From: Apodospora peruviana
Taxonomy: Eukaryota > Ascomycota > Sordariomycetes > Sordariales > Lasiosphaeriaceae
NCBI GenBank assembly: GCA_033439685.1
Contig: JAUEDM010000001.1
Coordinates: forward strand, 248,001-312,000
Direction of reading: 5' to 3'
DNA length: 64,000 bases
Part shown: one piece after another, positions 1 through 11,843 of the stretch
Layout: every line of letters starts with the position of its first letter
Numbering within the stretch: position 1 is the stretch's first letter
The notes under the pieces: generated by a model
The model's database searches: none
Seen by the model: the letters and a program-made list of their open reading frames with translations, nothing else
Told to the model about the DNA's origin: nothing
Program-made: the position numbers and the translations under genes

Positions 1-96
1 TTCGCGCCGAGCATCAGGGTGGGGAACGATAGGCTCCGGATAGTCGATCACAGGAGGCGCGGTTGCTTTCGCCGCCTGCTTGTTAGCCGTGGACAT
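1..96 (-). CDS. N-terminal fragment of a leftward gene (partial)
   Basis: An ATG on the minus strand (96-94) opens a frame of 32 codons that runs without a stop through the left edge. The visible residues start MSTANKQAAKATAPPV and are rich in Ala, Pro and Lys, with no signal peptide. The DNA upstream is pyrimidine-rich in the sense direction and carries an 18-bp minisatellite, which suits a fungal leader or promoter. The family cannot be recognised from 32 residues. The frame is also short enough that it could be chance, so the call rests on ATG context and the leader-like upstream composition. Confidence 0.45.
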   Translation of the reverse strand, partial: MSTANKQAAKATAPPVIDYPEPIVPHPDARRE

Positions 97-121
97 GGAC
101 CTTTGAGGGGAATGTGAGAGA

Positions 122-242
122 GGTGAGAGAGGGGATGAAGGTGAGAGAGGGGATGAAGGTGAGAGAGGGGATGAAGGTGAGAGAGGGGATGAAGGTGAGA
201 GAGGGGATGAAGGTGAGAAAGGGGATGAAGGTGAGAAAGGTG
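122..242. repeat. 18-bp minisatellite, about 6.7 copies
   Basis: The unit ggtgagagaggggatgaa is repeated head to tail. Five copies are identical (122-211), a sixth has one G-to-A change (212-229), and a seventh is truncated (230-242). It begins 26 bp upstream of the start codon of the leftward edge gene, so it would lie in that gene's leader or core promoter as a CT-rich tract. The repeat is a multiple of three and stays open in several frames, which creates spurious HPLSHL-type reading frames on the minus strand. Confidence 0.93.
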
Positions 243-2474
243 TTGGAAGGGATGATGAAGGGGGGGCGGTGGTGGTGCTGGGTGCTGATCAACAGCCCGA
301 TGATGGAGAGGAGGAAGAACATGATGGAAGACATGTTGAGAGTGGTGATTGGTTGAGAGTTGATTTGTGAAGTCAGGTTCTTGGGAATGGTTGCTCTGAA
401 GAATTTTGTCTGCCTCGATGATCAACTTTCTCTGCTCTTCTCCGTGTCGGGTCTGGTTGACTTTGGTGGATGGAAGAGGATTTGTTGTGAACAGATCCAA
501 GGAATGAATTGCCTATGGGGAAAGAAATTGGAATCAGGAAGTCGGCGGTGCGGTCCTTTATATAGGATCATTAGGATTGAGGACCCATGGTTCAAGATGG
601 TTGTTTGCCGAGAACAATTACATTGTTCTCTTTATTTCAGACCGAATAAGATACAAACGAGCTTTTCAAGTAGCTCACAACCGTACAATAAGCTTGAGTT
701 CTTTGACAACCACCTACTTAGCTGATAATGGATTTTCTTAACGAGGAGTTAGAACAAAGGGGCTGTTCCTCCTCCGCATTGAACTTGCCTATAATTGAAA
801 CAGCAACTAGTTTACCGGGCATAATACAATCACTATTGCATTCTACGCAAGTATGTTAGCTAATTAGCTTATTGCTATTGAGATAGCCCGTAAGTAGGAG
901 GGAAAGAACAAAAGAAAGCATTGTCTACACTGCGTTTTGATGCAGCAATCGGCTTTGTTTAACACCGGGACAATGAAATTGTTCAGTACATCACGCCAAC
1001 TCTTTGGTGTGTGGAGTGTGATTCGTCTTGAGTGCAAGATCCAGATGTTAACTGAGACATGGAAGCTTCAAGTTCCACAAAAGGCGTATAAGACATTCAC
1101 GTCACTGTTTTGTCAAATGAATAAGTGCCTGGTGACTTAAGCGCGTCCAACCTCAGCAATTCTAACATGCAAGACCGGAAATCGCAAAAAGAAACATCAC
1201 TTTGTCCTAGCAAACTGAATATCCCCTCCCGAGTTACCAGGCGTCGATTGGAAGTTGAATACCTGACTCGAGAAATTCAGGTACAGATCGAGAAAAGCAC
1301 GGACGATATCAAAATGCGAGCGGTAGTCGCCGAATGATCCTAGTAAGAGCGGGGGCCAGTTACCTACCTTCCCTTGTCAAAATAATAATAAGCTTCGTCG
1401 ATCCCGACCGATTTTATCGCGGGGTCCACTGGCAACGTCGATCGCTGTCCATCTCAATTCTCGAAACTGAAGGCACCACATGTTGCCTTGCCAGAGGATT
1501 TTCCCCATCAAAGTCCCACGAGATGCAACGGCGGGCAGCAATGATGGCGTCGCGCTGACATAGAGACCGTCGCCTGTTCTTCCTGGGAACAGATCGCATC
1601 ATGCACGCATATATATGCATGTGCGCAGTACCCCCAGGAAGGTCCGTGGTCAGGGGCAGATATCTTTTTCTCTAGAGTTAAAAGTGACGAGGTGAGACAC
1701 GGCCTCTTCAGGAACCTCATCGGCTTCGGCAACAGACGAAGATGACGATCGGCGGAGAGAACAGCTGACGGCAGTTAGCGTGAGTATTAGCGACCGAAGC
1801 CGTCGACCGATGGGGTCCCGAAGGGCCGAGTATTTTCAATGGAGTCAAATCACTGCCCGGCACCTGCTGTCACGATCTGAAGACCATCTTTCAAGCAATC
1901 CACAGTCCTCGCCCAATCGACTTGGCGCGATACCGCAATCATCCCCGCATGAATTCAGAATTCGCGTGGGAGATGAGACCGTCAGCCCTCGACCAAACTC
2001 CCACGCTCTGATGGCTCTCGGACCAAGGTTCGTGATGGGGTCCAACACCCCCCTGCGAGTTCAACCCACGCGATCAACAATCTCCCCTGCATCTAGGCCG
2101 CGCATCAACTGCTGGGATGTGATATGTACATCGTGCATCTCGTCACCATATCTGCAGCTACGCCGCTACGGTGGCTTTCTCTCCTGCGTATCATCGATCG
2201 GGAGCAGCCTGTCTTCCCACCTGTGCCTCAGCCACACCCTATATTGGATTCACCCTATAATGGATTCCTAATACATAATAACTCAGACCGACGCACACCT
2301 TGTTTCCGTGCCATTCAGCTTTCTTTCCTGGGGGTTCAGTCAGTCCGAGTCCGACCCCGAGTGTCTGTCTGTCTATCTCGCATTCCTTCCGGTCCTCTCC
2401 TTTCTTTATCTTCAACACTCTCTTTACATGCAACGGGCTCTCCATTCTCTTGAAGGTTCGCCATCACCGACAAC
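243..2474. other. Long intergenic region upstream of the 7TM-RGS gene
   Basis: No convincing gene was found here. The open frames either lack ATG starts or have no recognisable protein character. The last 170 bases (about 2300-2474) are pyrimidine-rich with TCTGTCTGTC and CTTT runs, as expected for the promoter and leader of the following rightward gene. Confidence 0.6.
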
Positions 2475-4581
2475 ATGATCTTACCACACAATGCTATCTC
2501 CCCCAGGATCGAGGGCTCCGAATTCGGGACCCGTCCGGACACCGCCCCCGAAGCCCGATTCGACGCAATCGGCATATGGTGGTTCACCTTCGGCGGCGTC
2601 TGGACCGTCCTCCTGATCAGCGGCATGGTATTTCTCTACCGCAAACGCGACACGCCGACCCTCCGGATTCGGGGTCTACCGCTCACATTCGCGGGCATCG
2701 TTCTCCTCCATCTCTACTTTCTGACAGTGCAGACGGGATACACCATCGGGCTGCTGCTACCGGAGGTCGCCGAGTTCTGGATCATGAGCCTCTGGTACCC
2801 CTTCGGCATCGCCCTGTTTCAGGCCGGCAACAGCCAGTTTCTGCACATCGCCAAAGCTCAAAGCAGGTTTGCGAGACCGCCTAGTCAGATGAAGACTCGG
2901 TATGACGAGAAGAGGACTCCCAAAAAGAAGAGCACGTTTTTGGGACGAATCAGGGCGATGGACTACAGCAAGAGGATGTTTACGTTTGTTACTGCTGGTA
3001 TGGTGATGCAGGTATGCCACTCACACAGTTCGGCTATGTGGTGTCAACCAGAGACTGATTATGGGATATAGCTCATTGTGGTAGTGGTCATATTCATGAT
3101 TTCACGCAAGTTTCATCCCAGCTTTGGTATCCCGGGCACTGAGGTCACGGGGACCACGCCGCAGGAGATTTTCGTGCAGCAGGGCAGAGGATGGGAATGG
3201 TAAACACACCCATTCAGCACACTTCGATACCAAACTAACACAAGGTTTAGGTGGCCGTCGCTCTTCTGGCAGTTCTTATGGGCGTGGGTTATTGCACCCG
3301 TCATCCTGTGGCAATCCCGTGGCATCCACGACACGCACGGCTGGCAGCTCCAGACCATCGCGTGCTGTATTGCTGGGTAAGACTCGCTCCCTCTCCCCTC
3401 AACCTTTACATTCATCCACTGACTTTGTCATCAGACTTCCTGCTGCCCCGATGTGGCTGATAGCGTTATACGTACCGGCCATGGCACCAGTAAACTCGGT
3501 ATTCATCCCTCCTCAGTGGTAAGTCGTCTCTTTCATCCCCTCCCTTCAACCCCTTTTCATCCCAACTAACCTCCCCCTGTGGGATAGGATCGCCCTCTCC
3601 ATCTTCGTAATCGAAATCTTTACAGTCCTAGTCCCCTGCTTCCACGTGCGACGCCAACAAACCCTTCGCCAAGAAACCCTCGACCTCCTCGCTCAATGGG
3701 AATCCAAAAAGAAAAACATGACAGGCTTCAACAACAAGCGCACCTCCAAGCGCGAAAGCTTCTTCTCATCCGGCAGCACAAAACTTCAAGTCCCCGACTC
3801 GCCCATCAGCGGCAGCAACCAAAAAGACCCATGGAAAAAGCTCCCCTCCTTCTCTGGTAGTAGTCAAACCGACACGGAAAAAGGACTACCAGAGGAAGGC
3901 GTCCTGACCATGTCAGCACTCGAACACGTTCTCTCCAAAAACCCCGAACCGCTTCGTCAATTTTCAGCGAAGCGAGACTTCTCAGGCGAAAACATCGGTT
4001 TCTTGACTGCCGTTTCTGAATGGAAATCCGGCTTACCGCCTCCGTTCCTCAGAAACAGATACAATGCTGCACCGGACGTCGTCCGCGAAGAGTTTACAAA
4101 GGCGCTGCGAATTTATACAGAATTTGTGGGCGTCCGGGACGCCGAGTTTCCGATTAATATCTCTGGTGCCGAGCTCCGCAAACTGGAAGGGACTTTTGAG
4201 CGCGCGGCGAGGAGTATGTATGGCGACCGGAATCGCGTCGATTTTGCCGAGGTGGATTGGTCGGCGGGACCGAAAACTGAGTCAGAGATGAAGCCAGGGA
4301 CGGCAGTGAGCACCGAGACGCTCGTCATGACGACTCAAGCAGTCACCGGTATGCTGTATGAGGGTGAGATACCGACTGGTTTCGATGCGGCGGTGTTTGA
4401 TGAGGCGCAGGCGGATATCAAGTACCTGGTGCTCACGAATACGTGGCCGAAATATGTGCGCGAGAAGAGGGACCCGGAAGGATCCATCGAGACGGCTACG
4501 GCTGCGAGTACGCAGGGGACGTCGAGGTCCAAGGCGAGTTTGAAGCGGGCTTTGGGGTTCTTGAAGAGTATTATTACCTGA
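2475..4581 (+). CDS. Seven-transmembrane RGS-domain protein (GprK/MoRgs7 type)
   Basis: Five exons give 622 aa: 2475-3011, 3072-3199, 3251-3376, 3435-3518 and 3588-4581. All introns (60, 51, 58 and 69 nt) are GT-AG and keep frame. The N-terminal half holds about seven hydrophobic segments, starting with [16 protein letters not shown] and ending with [17 protein letters not shown] Ser/Lys-rich cytoplasmic linker follows, then an RGS fold from about residue 400 ([20 protein letters not shown]) to about 586 ([16 protein letters not shown]), with an insertion before the last helix. RGS domains accelerate GTP hydrolysis by G-alpha subunits. The 7TM-RGS architecture is shared with plant AtRGS1 and the fungal GprK/MoRgs7 group, so this is probably a membrane-anchored G-protein attenuator. 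The ligand is unknown. The 2475 ATG gives an N-terminus that ends shortly before TM1. Confidence 0.9.
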
Positions 4582-5847
4582 GTTCAGTTAGGAGAGACAT
4601 GTTTCTTTCTTTGGTTTGGGTTATCGATATCAGGCACTTCGTTATAAGCAAATAATTTGGGAGGTGTCAGGCATGATGGGCAATGGGGTTGCGAGATCAA
4701 CAAGAAGACTATGTGTGTGTTTCTCTTCTTCGACAGTTCGGGGTTAGCTTTGGTGTTTGGTGTTTGTCGGTCTATACCCAGTTTCCTTCTTTTTTACTAC
4801 TTACATACCATAAATAAAACAGTTGTATCATAAATACTAGAACTAGTATAATACATGTTTTTTTTTTTCCTTTGTACCATCATGCCCATGGCAAATAATA
4901 CAAATAAAGCTCATATCCATGCGTGCCTGTGGTGGCTTCACCAGTCAGTCGTTCAAACTGGCTCCGTCGATATCGCATGTTTCCCAAGCCACCCCTTTTT
5001 AAATGTATTTCGACTTACCTACTGTTTAACGTCAGGGCTGGCTAGAAACGCCGCCCCTTATTGATCACCAGAAGTGTCAAACTGCATACAGCCAAACCAT
5101 TAATCTTGACTGGACTGGACTGCTGCAGAAAGGGTGCTGACTGTGCACGATGGGAGGGAGGAAACCGCGTTATGAGCCAGTCTGCCTGGCTTTGTGGTGG
5201 GGAAAAGTAGATAGGGCGAACAAGAAGACCTGGCGGCGAGCGGTTTAGTAATCTACCTATCTACCTAACCTGGAGACGATTGCGGTGGACCGGTGGACCA
5301 TTTCATCCGTCTTGAGATGTGCAACTTTATGCTCCATGGCTCACTTCACAATGTGTTCTGTTCTAGAAAGACCTCAGTGCAGGTACCCAGTGCTACCACC
5401 TCCTTACCTTTCATCAAGGAACGTACCCGCCTAGGTACTCGCCGGGGCTGAAACCGCCATCTGACGAGTAGGTAGGCAGGCAGGTCTGTACCTTACCCAG
5501 TTGGCGTCATGAATGCAACAGAGTGTTTTGATGACACATCTAAAAATATTCCATGATGCTTTATTTTGCTTTTTTCCCACTCTGATCAACCGACTAGTAC
5601 ATAGATGATGGCCTCACTCGACCTGCAAGTCAACTTCCCAGCAGTAGCTCCCAAGAAATGCGCACGTTGATCTGCAACGTCAGGTCAATCATCGCCAGCC
5701 AGCCAGTGATCACCGCCGGGTACACGTAGATCTGCACACACCAACCACCCCTTCAATTACCAACAAAGACAAATCCCCGTAACTCCGAAGAAGCAAAAGC
5801 GAGATGCAGTTGTTCAGCTGAACAAGGATGGTTTTCCTTTCTCTTGC
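4582..5847. other. Intergenic between convergent genes
   Basis: This holds the 3' flanks of the 7TM-RGS and metacaspase genes. An AT-rich stretch with overlapping AATAAA-like signals lies near 4810-4820 and a T-run near 4858-4869, a plausible polyadenylation zone for the rightward gene. Short CT/AG-rich microrepeats (ctacctatctacctaacc, ggtaggcaggcaggt) occur at 5250-5490. No gene was seen. Confidence 0.55.
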
Positions 5848-7375
5848 TCACATGACAAAGAGAACATCGGTATCTACAACAAAGTCAGTTCGTTGTTCCC
5901 ATACAACCCCTTTGTGGACATCGAGGGAAAACATACCAAGAGGATGACTGCACGACAGCTGAGGCTTCTGTGTGTACTTGGTCTCGAGCACGTCGCGGAT
6001 ACTGTTGAGCAGCTGAACGTAGCTCTGCTGGGGGTTCGCCTTGATGGCGGTAATGAACGCCCAGGACATGGCGCCGGTGGCCTGGGACGCGATAGTTGCG
6101 TCGGCGCTTTAACACAGTCAGTAATGTTCCCAAATACCAGTCACAGTTAACTCACGAAGTCTGATCATCCTTGCTACCGCTCCACATGATAACATCGGCA
6201 GGCGAGGTCTTGGTCCGCTTCGTGGTCTCGTAGGCGTCACTACCACCGCCGAAAGCCGTCTTGGCGAAACCGAAGACGCTGGTCGCGACACCGCCCATAT
6301 CGCCGCGGGCATACGAGGCCAACGCGCTCAGAAGCCCCTCGCCAGCCTCCTTGGCAAGATTGGGCTCCTTGAGCACGCCCTTGGTGCTGTAGATGTACGG
6401 CAGATCGAGCACCGACCCGGAGTGGCAGGAGTCAAAAATGGCAGTCAATCTAACACCGGCCTGAAGCGGCTTAACCACAATGAAATGCAGCTCGTCGTCC
6501 ACAATGTGGCCGTTGGTCTTGAAGTCAACAGGATAGATGACCTCGTCGTGGCCATCCTCCTCGTCGCCATCCAAATCGTCCGTCTGGCCGCCATGACCTG
6601 AGTAGTGCAGAAACAAGGCGTCGTTGGGCTCCGCGCCGGCGACGAGCCAGTTCATCGCTTTCAGGATGTTGGCTTTTGTGGGTTGCATGATGGGGTTCTG
6701 CTGGTCGTCGGTCAGGATGATCATGTCCTCGCGCTTGTATCCATAACGCTCGATCAGGAACTGGGACACGTTCTTGGTGTCGTTGATGCAACCCCGCAGC
6801 TCGCCTTCTTGGCCAAAGTAGTTGATGCCGATCAGCAGCGCCTTGCGGCGACCCGAACAGTTGGAGTACTGGAAGGTGTAGCCCTCCGGGGCGCCGTGGC
6901 CGAACTGTTGCAATCCCGAGGGGGCGGCGTGGGTAGCGGCGCGGGAATTGCCACCGTAACCCGGCCCGTGGGAGATCGGGTAGCCGTAGGCATCGTAGCC
7001 CTGGGGCGGCGGGCCGGGCGGCGGATGGTATTGCTGTTGCTGTTGATAATGCTGCTGCTGCTGAGGCGGGTACTGGTGCTGGGGTTGTTGGTATTGACCG
7101 CCACCGCCGTAGCCGCCCTGCTGCTGGTGGTGCTGCGGCGGATACTGGCCGTAACCTCCTTGATCTTGGGGAGGATATTGCTGTTGTTGATGGTGTCCAT
7201 ATCCACCGCCCTGTTGTCCGTAGCCTTGCTGTTGCTGTTGTCCATACCCGCCATAACCTTGCTGCTCTTGGCCGTATCCTTGACCTCCGTAGCCCTGCGG
7301 GGGAGGGGGAGGAGGGCCTTGGTGGTGACCGCCACCACCGGGGCCGTATCCTTGGCCTGGATAACCGTACGACAT
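5848..7375 (-). CDS. Type I metacaspase
   Basis: Three exons on the minus strand, 7375-6156, 6106-5937 and 5873-5848, give 471 aa. Both introns (49 and 63 nt) are GT-AG. Residues 1-170 form a Q/G/Y/P-rich low-complexity prodomain. The caspase-like p20 region follows from [10 protein letters not shown]. The catalytic dyad is His261 in [11 protein letters not shown] and Cys317 in IFDSCHSGS. The p10 region ends with QLSCSHPL joined across the last intron to DTDVLFVM. Metacaspases are Arg/Lys-specific cysteine peptidases, usually Ca-activated, and are involved in protein quality control and cell death in yeast (Mca1/Yca1) and filamentous fungi (CasA/CasB). Without splicing the terminal residues are lost, and the last exon is only 26 nt. 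It is divergent from the WW-domain gene at 8287. Confidence 0.96.
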
Positions 7376-8286
7376 GTCGATTTCGGAATTGGTGAGCTCG
7401 ATGTCGGGGATTGCGAGAGTTTGGTCTGAAGGTAAAGTAGAATGCGCAACGACGAGGAGAAGTTGACTGTCGGGAACTGCTGACGTTGTTTGTAGAAGGG
7501 AAGCGCAGTCCAGGTTCAGCTCGGATCTGGCCCCGCTATTCCCGCGTCACGCCGGCTGTCTCCCAACACTGCGTCAATGCATCGCAAGCCATCGTGGGGT
7601 GGGGGGTCTTTGTTGATGCTTCAGCGGGGCCCTTGTGCCGCGGTGCCGAAACCACAGCACAAAGGGCGCCACAAGCGTTGCAAAACTCTCCAGAGACGGC
7701 AGCAAATGGAACTTGAACCAGCGAATGATGAATCTACAAAAGGCCGTAAACCCCACAAATGGGTGCATAACCAAACGCCAAGCCTGTGTTGTGAGTGATT
7801 TGGCCATGGCCAAGACGCTGATACTATCAGACAAGCTCTTGGCTACAGTCGCGACTCTTCAGCTTCATGTTTTCTTCATCTCGAAGAGGGAGGCAGCCCA
7901 TTCATGTGGCACGTCCGGTAATGAGGTCCTCTGCAGTGGAGGGGTTATGGAGGGGTTATGGAGGGGTTATGGAGGGGTAAGGGGTCTTGGGGATTCTTGG
8001 GGGTCCATCTGGGCCCGTCTCATCCCATTCCCGCCCTATGAGGATCCTGGTTGGGGAACGGGCCGTGGCTCGGTCGTTCATCTGCTTGGTGCGTCGGGTG
8101 CCGTGTGTTTGCCGGCCGCTGATTCATTGGCAGATAGAGAGTTCTTGGTAAATACACGGCTTTATCTGAGTCTTCCGAGTCGAGTTCAAGTTGACTTGCT
8201 CTTCCTTCTTCTTCAATTTACCTCAACTACTCTACATCCACAAACAGAGAACCAGCCGAATCTGGACAAGATTTACAGCCAGAACC
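7376..8286. promoter_or_regulatory. Shared divergent promoter region, metacaspase / WW-domain gene
   Basis: About 0.9 kb separates two divergently transcribed start codons, so it must hold both promoters. Open frames inside it have no family resemblance. The stretch just upstream of 8287 is TTCTTCTT/CCTC-rich, as expected for the leader of the rightward gene. An 11-bp direct repeat lies at 7938-7980. Confidence 0.6.
7938..7980. repeat. 11-bp tandem repeat (ggaggggttat), 3.9 copies
   Basis: Three exact copies lie at 7938-7948, 7949-7959 and 7960-7970, followed by a partial copy to 7980. It sits inside the shared promoter between the metacaspase and the WW-domain gene. Each unit carries GGGG on the plus strand (CCCC on the other). 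C4/G4 motifs of the CCCCT class bind stress-response zinc fingers in fungi, but that link is only a suggestion here. Confidence 0.9.
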
Positions 8287-9422
8287 ATGTCTTTTTTCAA
8301 GAAATTCACCGAGGATCTCTCCAAAGATCTCGACCGATTTATCGGCGGCTCAGACAAGAAAAAGGACGAACAGCCGTCGCAACAACCTCCGTCTGGTAAG
8401 AACACCTCTCCATTATCTCTCTGTTGATGCTGACCGAAATACCGCAGGCCAGCGTGACTACCATCCTCCTCCTCAGCAAGGAGGATACAGTCCTCAACCA
8501 CCGTATCAGGGAGGAGGGTATTCGGCGCCGCCACCGCAGGACCCGCACAGCAGCTATTCCTCCCCTGCACCGCCTGCCCAAAGCCAGTATGGACCCGGCG
8601 GCTTCGTACCGCCGCCGCAGTACCAGCCGCCCGCCGACAAGCCGCCCATCCCGCAGGGCTGGATCCCTCGGTGGGATGACCAGTACAAGCGCTGGTACTA
8701 TGTAGAGCAGTCCACCGGCCGCTCGCAGTGGGAGGCTCCCGGCTACGACCACTCCCAGGCCGGTCACAGCGATTCGCGAGGATATGGTGGTGGTGACAAC
8801 CATGGCTCTTCTGGCTATCCCCCCTACGCTGGGGGCCACCAAGGTGGTGGTGACCACGGTTTCGGCGGAGGACCCTACGGTGGTGGTGGTCACGGCTATG
8901 AGGGGGAGCACAAGAAGGAGAAGAAGGGCAGCAACGCCATGCTTGGTGCCGCTGGTGGTCTGGCGGTCGGCGCTATTGGTGGCGCCTTGATCGCCAATGC
9001 ACTGAGTGAGTACCCACCTACCCGACCTTAACAATGGCGATGCAACTAACAGAGATATAGACGATTCCGACTCCGACAGCGATCACCATGGCGGTGGTCA
9101 CGGCGGCGGCGGTGGCGGCTACGGCCAGGCCGCACCAGCAGCAGCACCTGTCGTCTACGAGACTAACAACTACTACTACGATTCCGCTCCCCCGGCCGCG
9201 GATCCCGGTATTCCCCCTCCGGGTGTGATCCCCACCCACAACGCCTACGGCGAGGAGATCGATTCCAGCGACCGGGAGTCGCTTCGGGAGGCTCGCGACG
9301 CGTACGAGGAGGCGCAGGAAGATGCCGCCTCGTCTTCGGCGAGCAGTAGTGATCTTGAGGAGCTCGAGGAGGCGAGGCAGGAGTATGAGGAGGAGTACGA
9401 GGAGGCGTACTATGAAGACTGA
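8287..9422 (+). CDS. WW-domain, Gly/Tyr/Pro-rich protein with glycine zipper
   Basis: Three exons (8287-8395, 8448-9005, 9061-9422) encode 342 aa; the introns are 52 and 55 nt. The N-terminus MSFFKKFTEDLSKDLD looks like an amphipathic helix. A Pro/Gln/Tyr-rich stretch follows, then a WW domain at about residues 104-134 with the two signature tryptophans W108 and W131 and an aromatic RWYYVE core. WW domains bind proline-rich ligands. Next come GGG/H repeats, a glycine-zipper segment (MLGAAGGLAVGAIGGALI), another Gly/His tract and a strongly acidic C-terminus (EEYEEEYEEAYYED). The glycine zipper may associate with membranes or drive self-assembly. Molecular function is unknown. It is divergent from the metacaspase. 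Confidence 0.88.
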
Positions 9423-10693
9423 TCACTGATCATGGGTAGTCAAATCTCAAAGGGTAACATCTTGAGTTGAAAGAGATGGATCGGGGGACATGAGCGTTGC
9501 ATTCATGAGCCAGTGTAACTTGCGTTGAGTTGGTTGCGTTCCATTGCATTTTTATTGGCATATTCTCAGTAATGGGAATTTTTTCCCTCTCGAACCTGTG
9601 TGTGTTGTTTGGACTGTTTCCAGTGTTCAGATATGTACACAAATCGATTCTAACCATCTCTCAATTCCACACTCTTGAGCAAAACCATTCTGTACGTTTG
9701 TCATCTGCGCGTCCCGAGCTTCTTCCCGTCCCGGTATTTTGTCGTGGCCTTTTCTATCCCGTGTTAACAGGGGATTACCCAGTAGAAGATTCATCTTGAG
9801 CTAGGACTGGCCTTGGAGAGATTTTTCACATGCCAAATCACATAAACCACCAAAGGGCTTGGCATAATATGTCGAGATATCCGAGATCCGTCAGTACCTA
9901 GGTATCCAACATCTCCCTAATCCAATACTCCCATCCAACAAACTCGAAATCGCGCCAAGTTTTAGATCCCCGGCGCCCAGCCAGGAATAACATCATATCC
10001 TCTAGCATCAGCCTCTGTTCTCCCAAGAAAGGCATCACATCTTATACCTATTCGTCTGCAGGTCCTCCTCTGGTGCTGCTGAAGTGCCTCCATATCAGTT
10101 CGGTAGTATTTTCTCGAAGTGTCGCTTTTATTCTCACAGTAGAAAACCCGACACCTGGCTGGCCCTGGACTGAACCGTGACTCTGTTGCACACATCGCTC
10201 GATATTCCCGTTCGAAGAATATAGTGATCTGTCAAATCCTTCCTTAAGTTCTTTATTTCCGGGACTTGTTATAGCACGCCGGTTTTAAAATGCCCTCTCC
10301 GACGACGTAAGCCGCAAGTAGATATCTACGGACAAAAGCAAAAAACATACAGCACCAGGGATTCGCTGGTCGTCACCGACCCAACTACTAGTCTGGCGAT
10401 TAGTGGCTTATCTATGGGAGAGCGGACGGGATCCCGAGCTTTCCACTATCTATGGCCGTATGTGATTGTTTCCAATCCAAACTTGATTTGTATGCCCCTG
10501 TCCGCACGGATAGGTCACTACCTTAACACTTGAGTCTTGAACGATGCTAGACGAAATAGACACTGCTACTTAGGCAGTCACACCGTCAAGACTTCAGTCA
10601 AAGGACATCATAACCAGACTTAATCCACCACAAACTTCATCCCGTAGAGTCCTCCATCCAACCTCCTCTCACAACCCCTCTGTGGGTAGGTAT
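9423..10693. other. Intergenic between convergent genes
   Basis: About 1.27 kb between the 3' ends of the WW-domain gene and the NmrA-like gene. No open frame with domain character and no RNA gene was recognised. It is mildly AT-rich with dispersed short TAGGTA motifs. Confidence 0.5.
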
Positions 10694-11843
10694 CTAGGCA
10701 GGCCCCCACCACTCCCTCAAAAAACTCTCAACATCCGTAAACTCCAAATCCGGCAACAGCTGATTCCACTCATTACTAACAGTCCAGCTCCCCTTAGCCA
10801 CACTCAACAAGAAAGCCGACCAAAACCCTTTCTTCATCTCCTCCATCTGGTCGGCTGGAACTCCTTTCAGACTCGGATGATCCAAAGGCGGCAACCATGA
10901 AGCATTCGGCTCCTTCCTCTCCAAATCTTCGATCTTGAGCTTCTCAACAGTAAACGGTTTCCCCCGAATCTTCTCGCCCAACTCAATGATTTGTCGCGCG
11001 GTGACCCTATTCCCACTGATCCCGCCGACGATAGGCCATTCCCCCTCAAACTCAACAGCCCTGACCACCACGGCAGCGAGGTCCTTTGCTAGCGTCATAG
11101 TCAAGGGATCGTCGAGGTGGCCGTCTACGACGAGGGCGCGGAAGTTGGCAAAATCAAAGTTTACCGCGATGGGAGTCATGTGTTTCGATGTCCGGTGAGG
11201 CACGGCGAGGTAATCCACGAACCAGCCGGGTTGGAAGAGGCAATACTCGAGGACTTTGTGGGGGGTGTTGATTTCTGTGAGGTAGGCGCGGGTCTTGGCC
11301 TTGCCGGCGTACCATGGGATGTGGGAGACGTCGGATCTTTTTGACGAAAAGTGTTAGAGTGGAGAGTAGGATGGGGCGGGGGGAGTAAGGGAAGTAAGGG
11401 AGAGTGAGACCTACGTAGCCCAGTCACTTGGTGCAAAGCGCTTCACGCCTGCCGAGATCGAAGCGTCGATGAGGTTCTTTTGGATCTCGGCCATGTTCTC
11501 GCCGCCCATGAAGGATAGGACGGTGTGCACGCCCTGGAGAATTTCGGAGAGTTGTTTCCTGCTGTCGTAGTCGACTACGACTTGGGTCAGGCCCGGAGCG
11601 GCATGTTCGGGGTTCTGAGAGCAACATTGTCAATAATCCGTGAATAGGATAAGATAAAAGAGGTAGGAAACATACAGGCTTGCGGACAAGCGTGATGATG
11701 TCGTGTTTGCCGGTCGCAACCAGAGCGTCGATGATTTCGCGACCCACCTCTGTATAGCTTCGTTAGTCTTGCGACTTTGGCATCTCGATGTCACCGCGAG
11801 GAAACTTACCGCTGGAGCCACCTGCGACTGCAATCTTGACCAT
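10694..11843 (-). CDS. NmrA-like / isoflavone-reductase-like NAD(P)-binding protein
   Basis: Four exons on the minus strand, 11843-11810, 11749-11676, 11614-11415 and 11336-10694, give 316 aa, the normal size for the family. The start MVKIAVAGGSSEVGREIIDA is a Rossmann beta-alpha-beta with a modified glycine motif split by the first intron, and DIITLVRKP follows. Later blocks are VLSFMGGENM, AGVKRFAPSDWA, FQPGWFVDYL and SGNRVTARQIIELGE, typical of the NmrA/PCBER group of atypical short-chain dehydrogenases. Members are either reductases of small aromatic substrates or redox-sensing regulators. Which applies cannot be told, though the SDWA...HIPWYAGKAKTR context (Lys in the active-site region) leaves catalysis possible. 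There is no biosynthetic cluster around it. Confidence 0.9.

Noticed and set aside
48..500. Minus-strand frame with HPLSHL repeats, looking like a repetitive secreted protein
   Set aside because: The repeat is the translation of an 18-bp minisatellite that is open in several frames. The parallel frame at 83-334 gives an equally plausible but different repeat peptide. The region fits a CT-rich leader better.
6605..7429. Long plus-strand ORF (274 aa) antisense to the metacaspase
   Set aside because: It is an antisense shadow of the repetitive Q/G-rich prodomain, with hydrophobic Leu/Val runs caused by the complementary codons.
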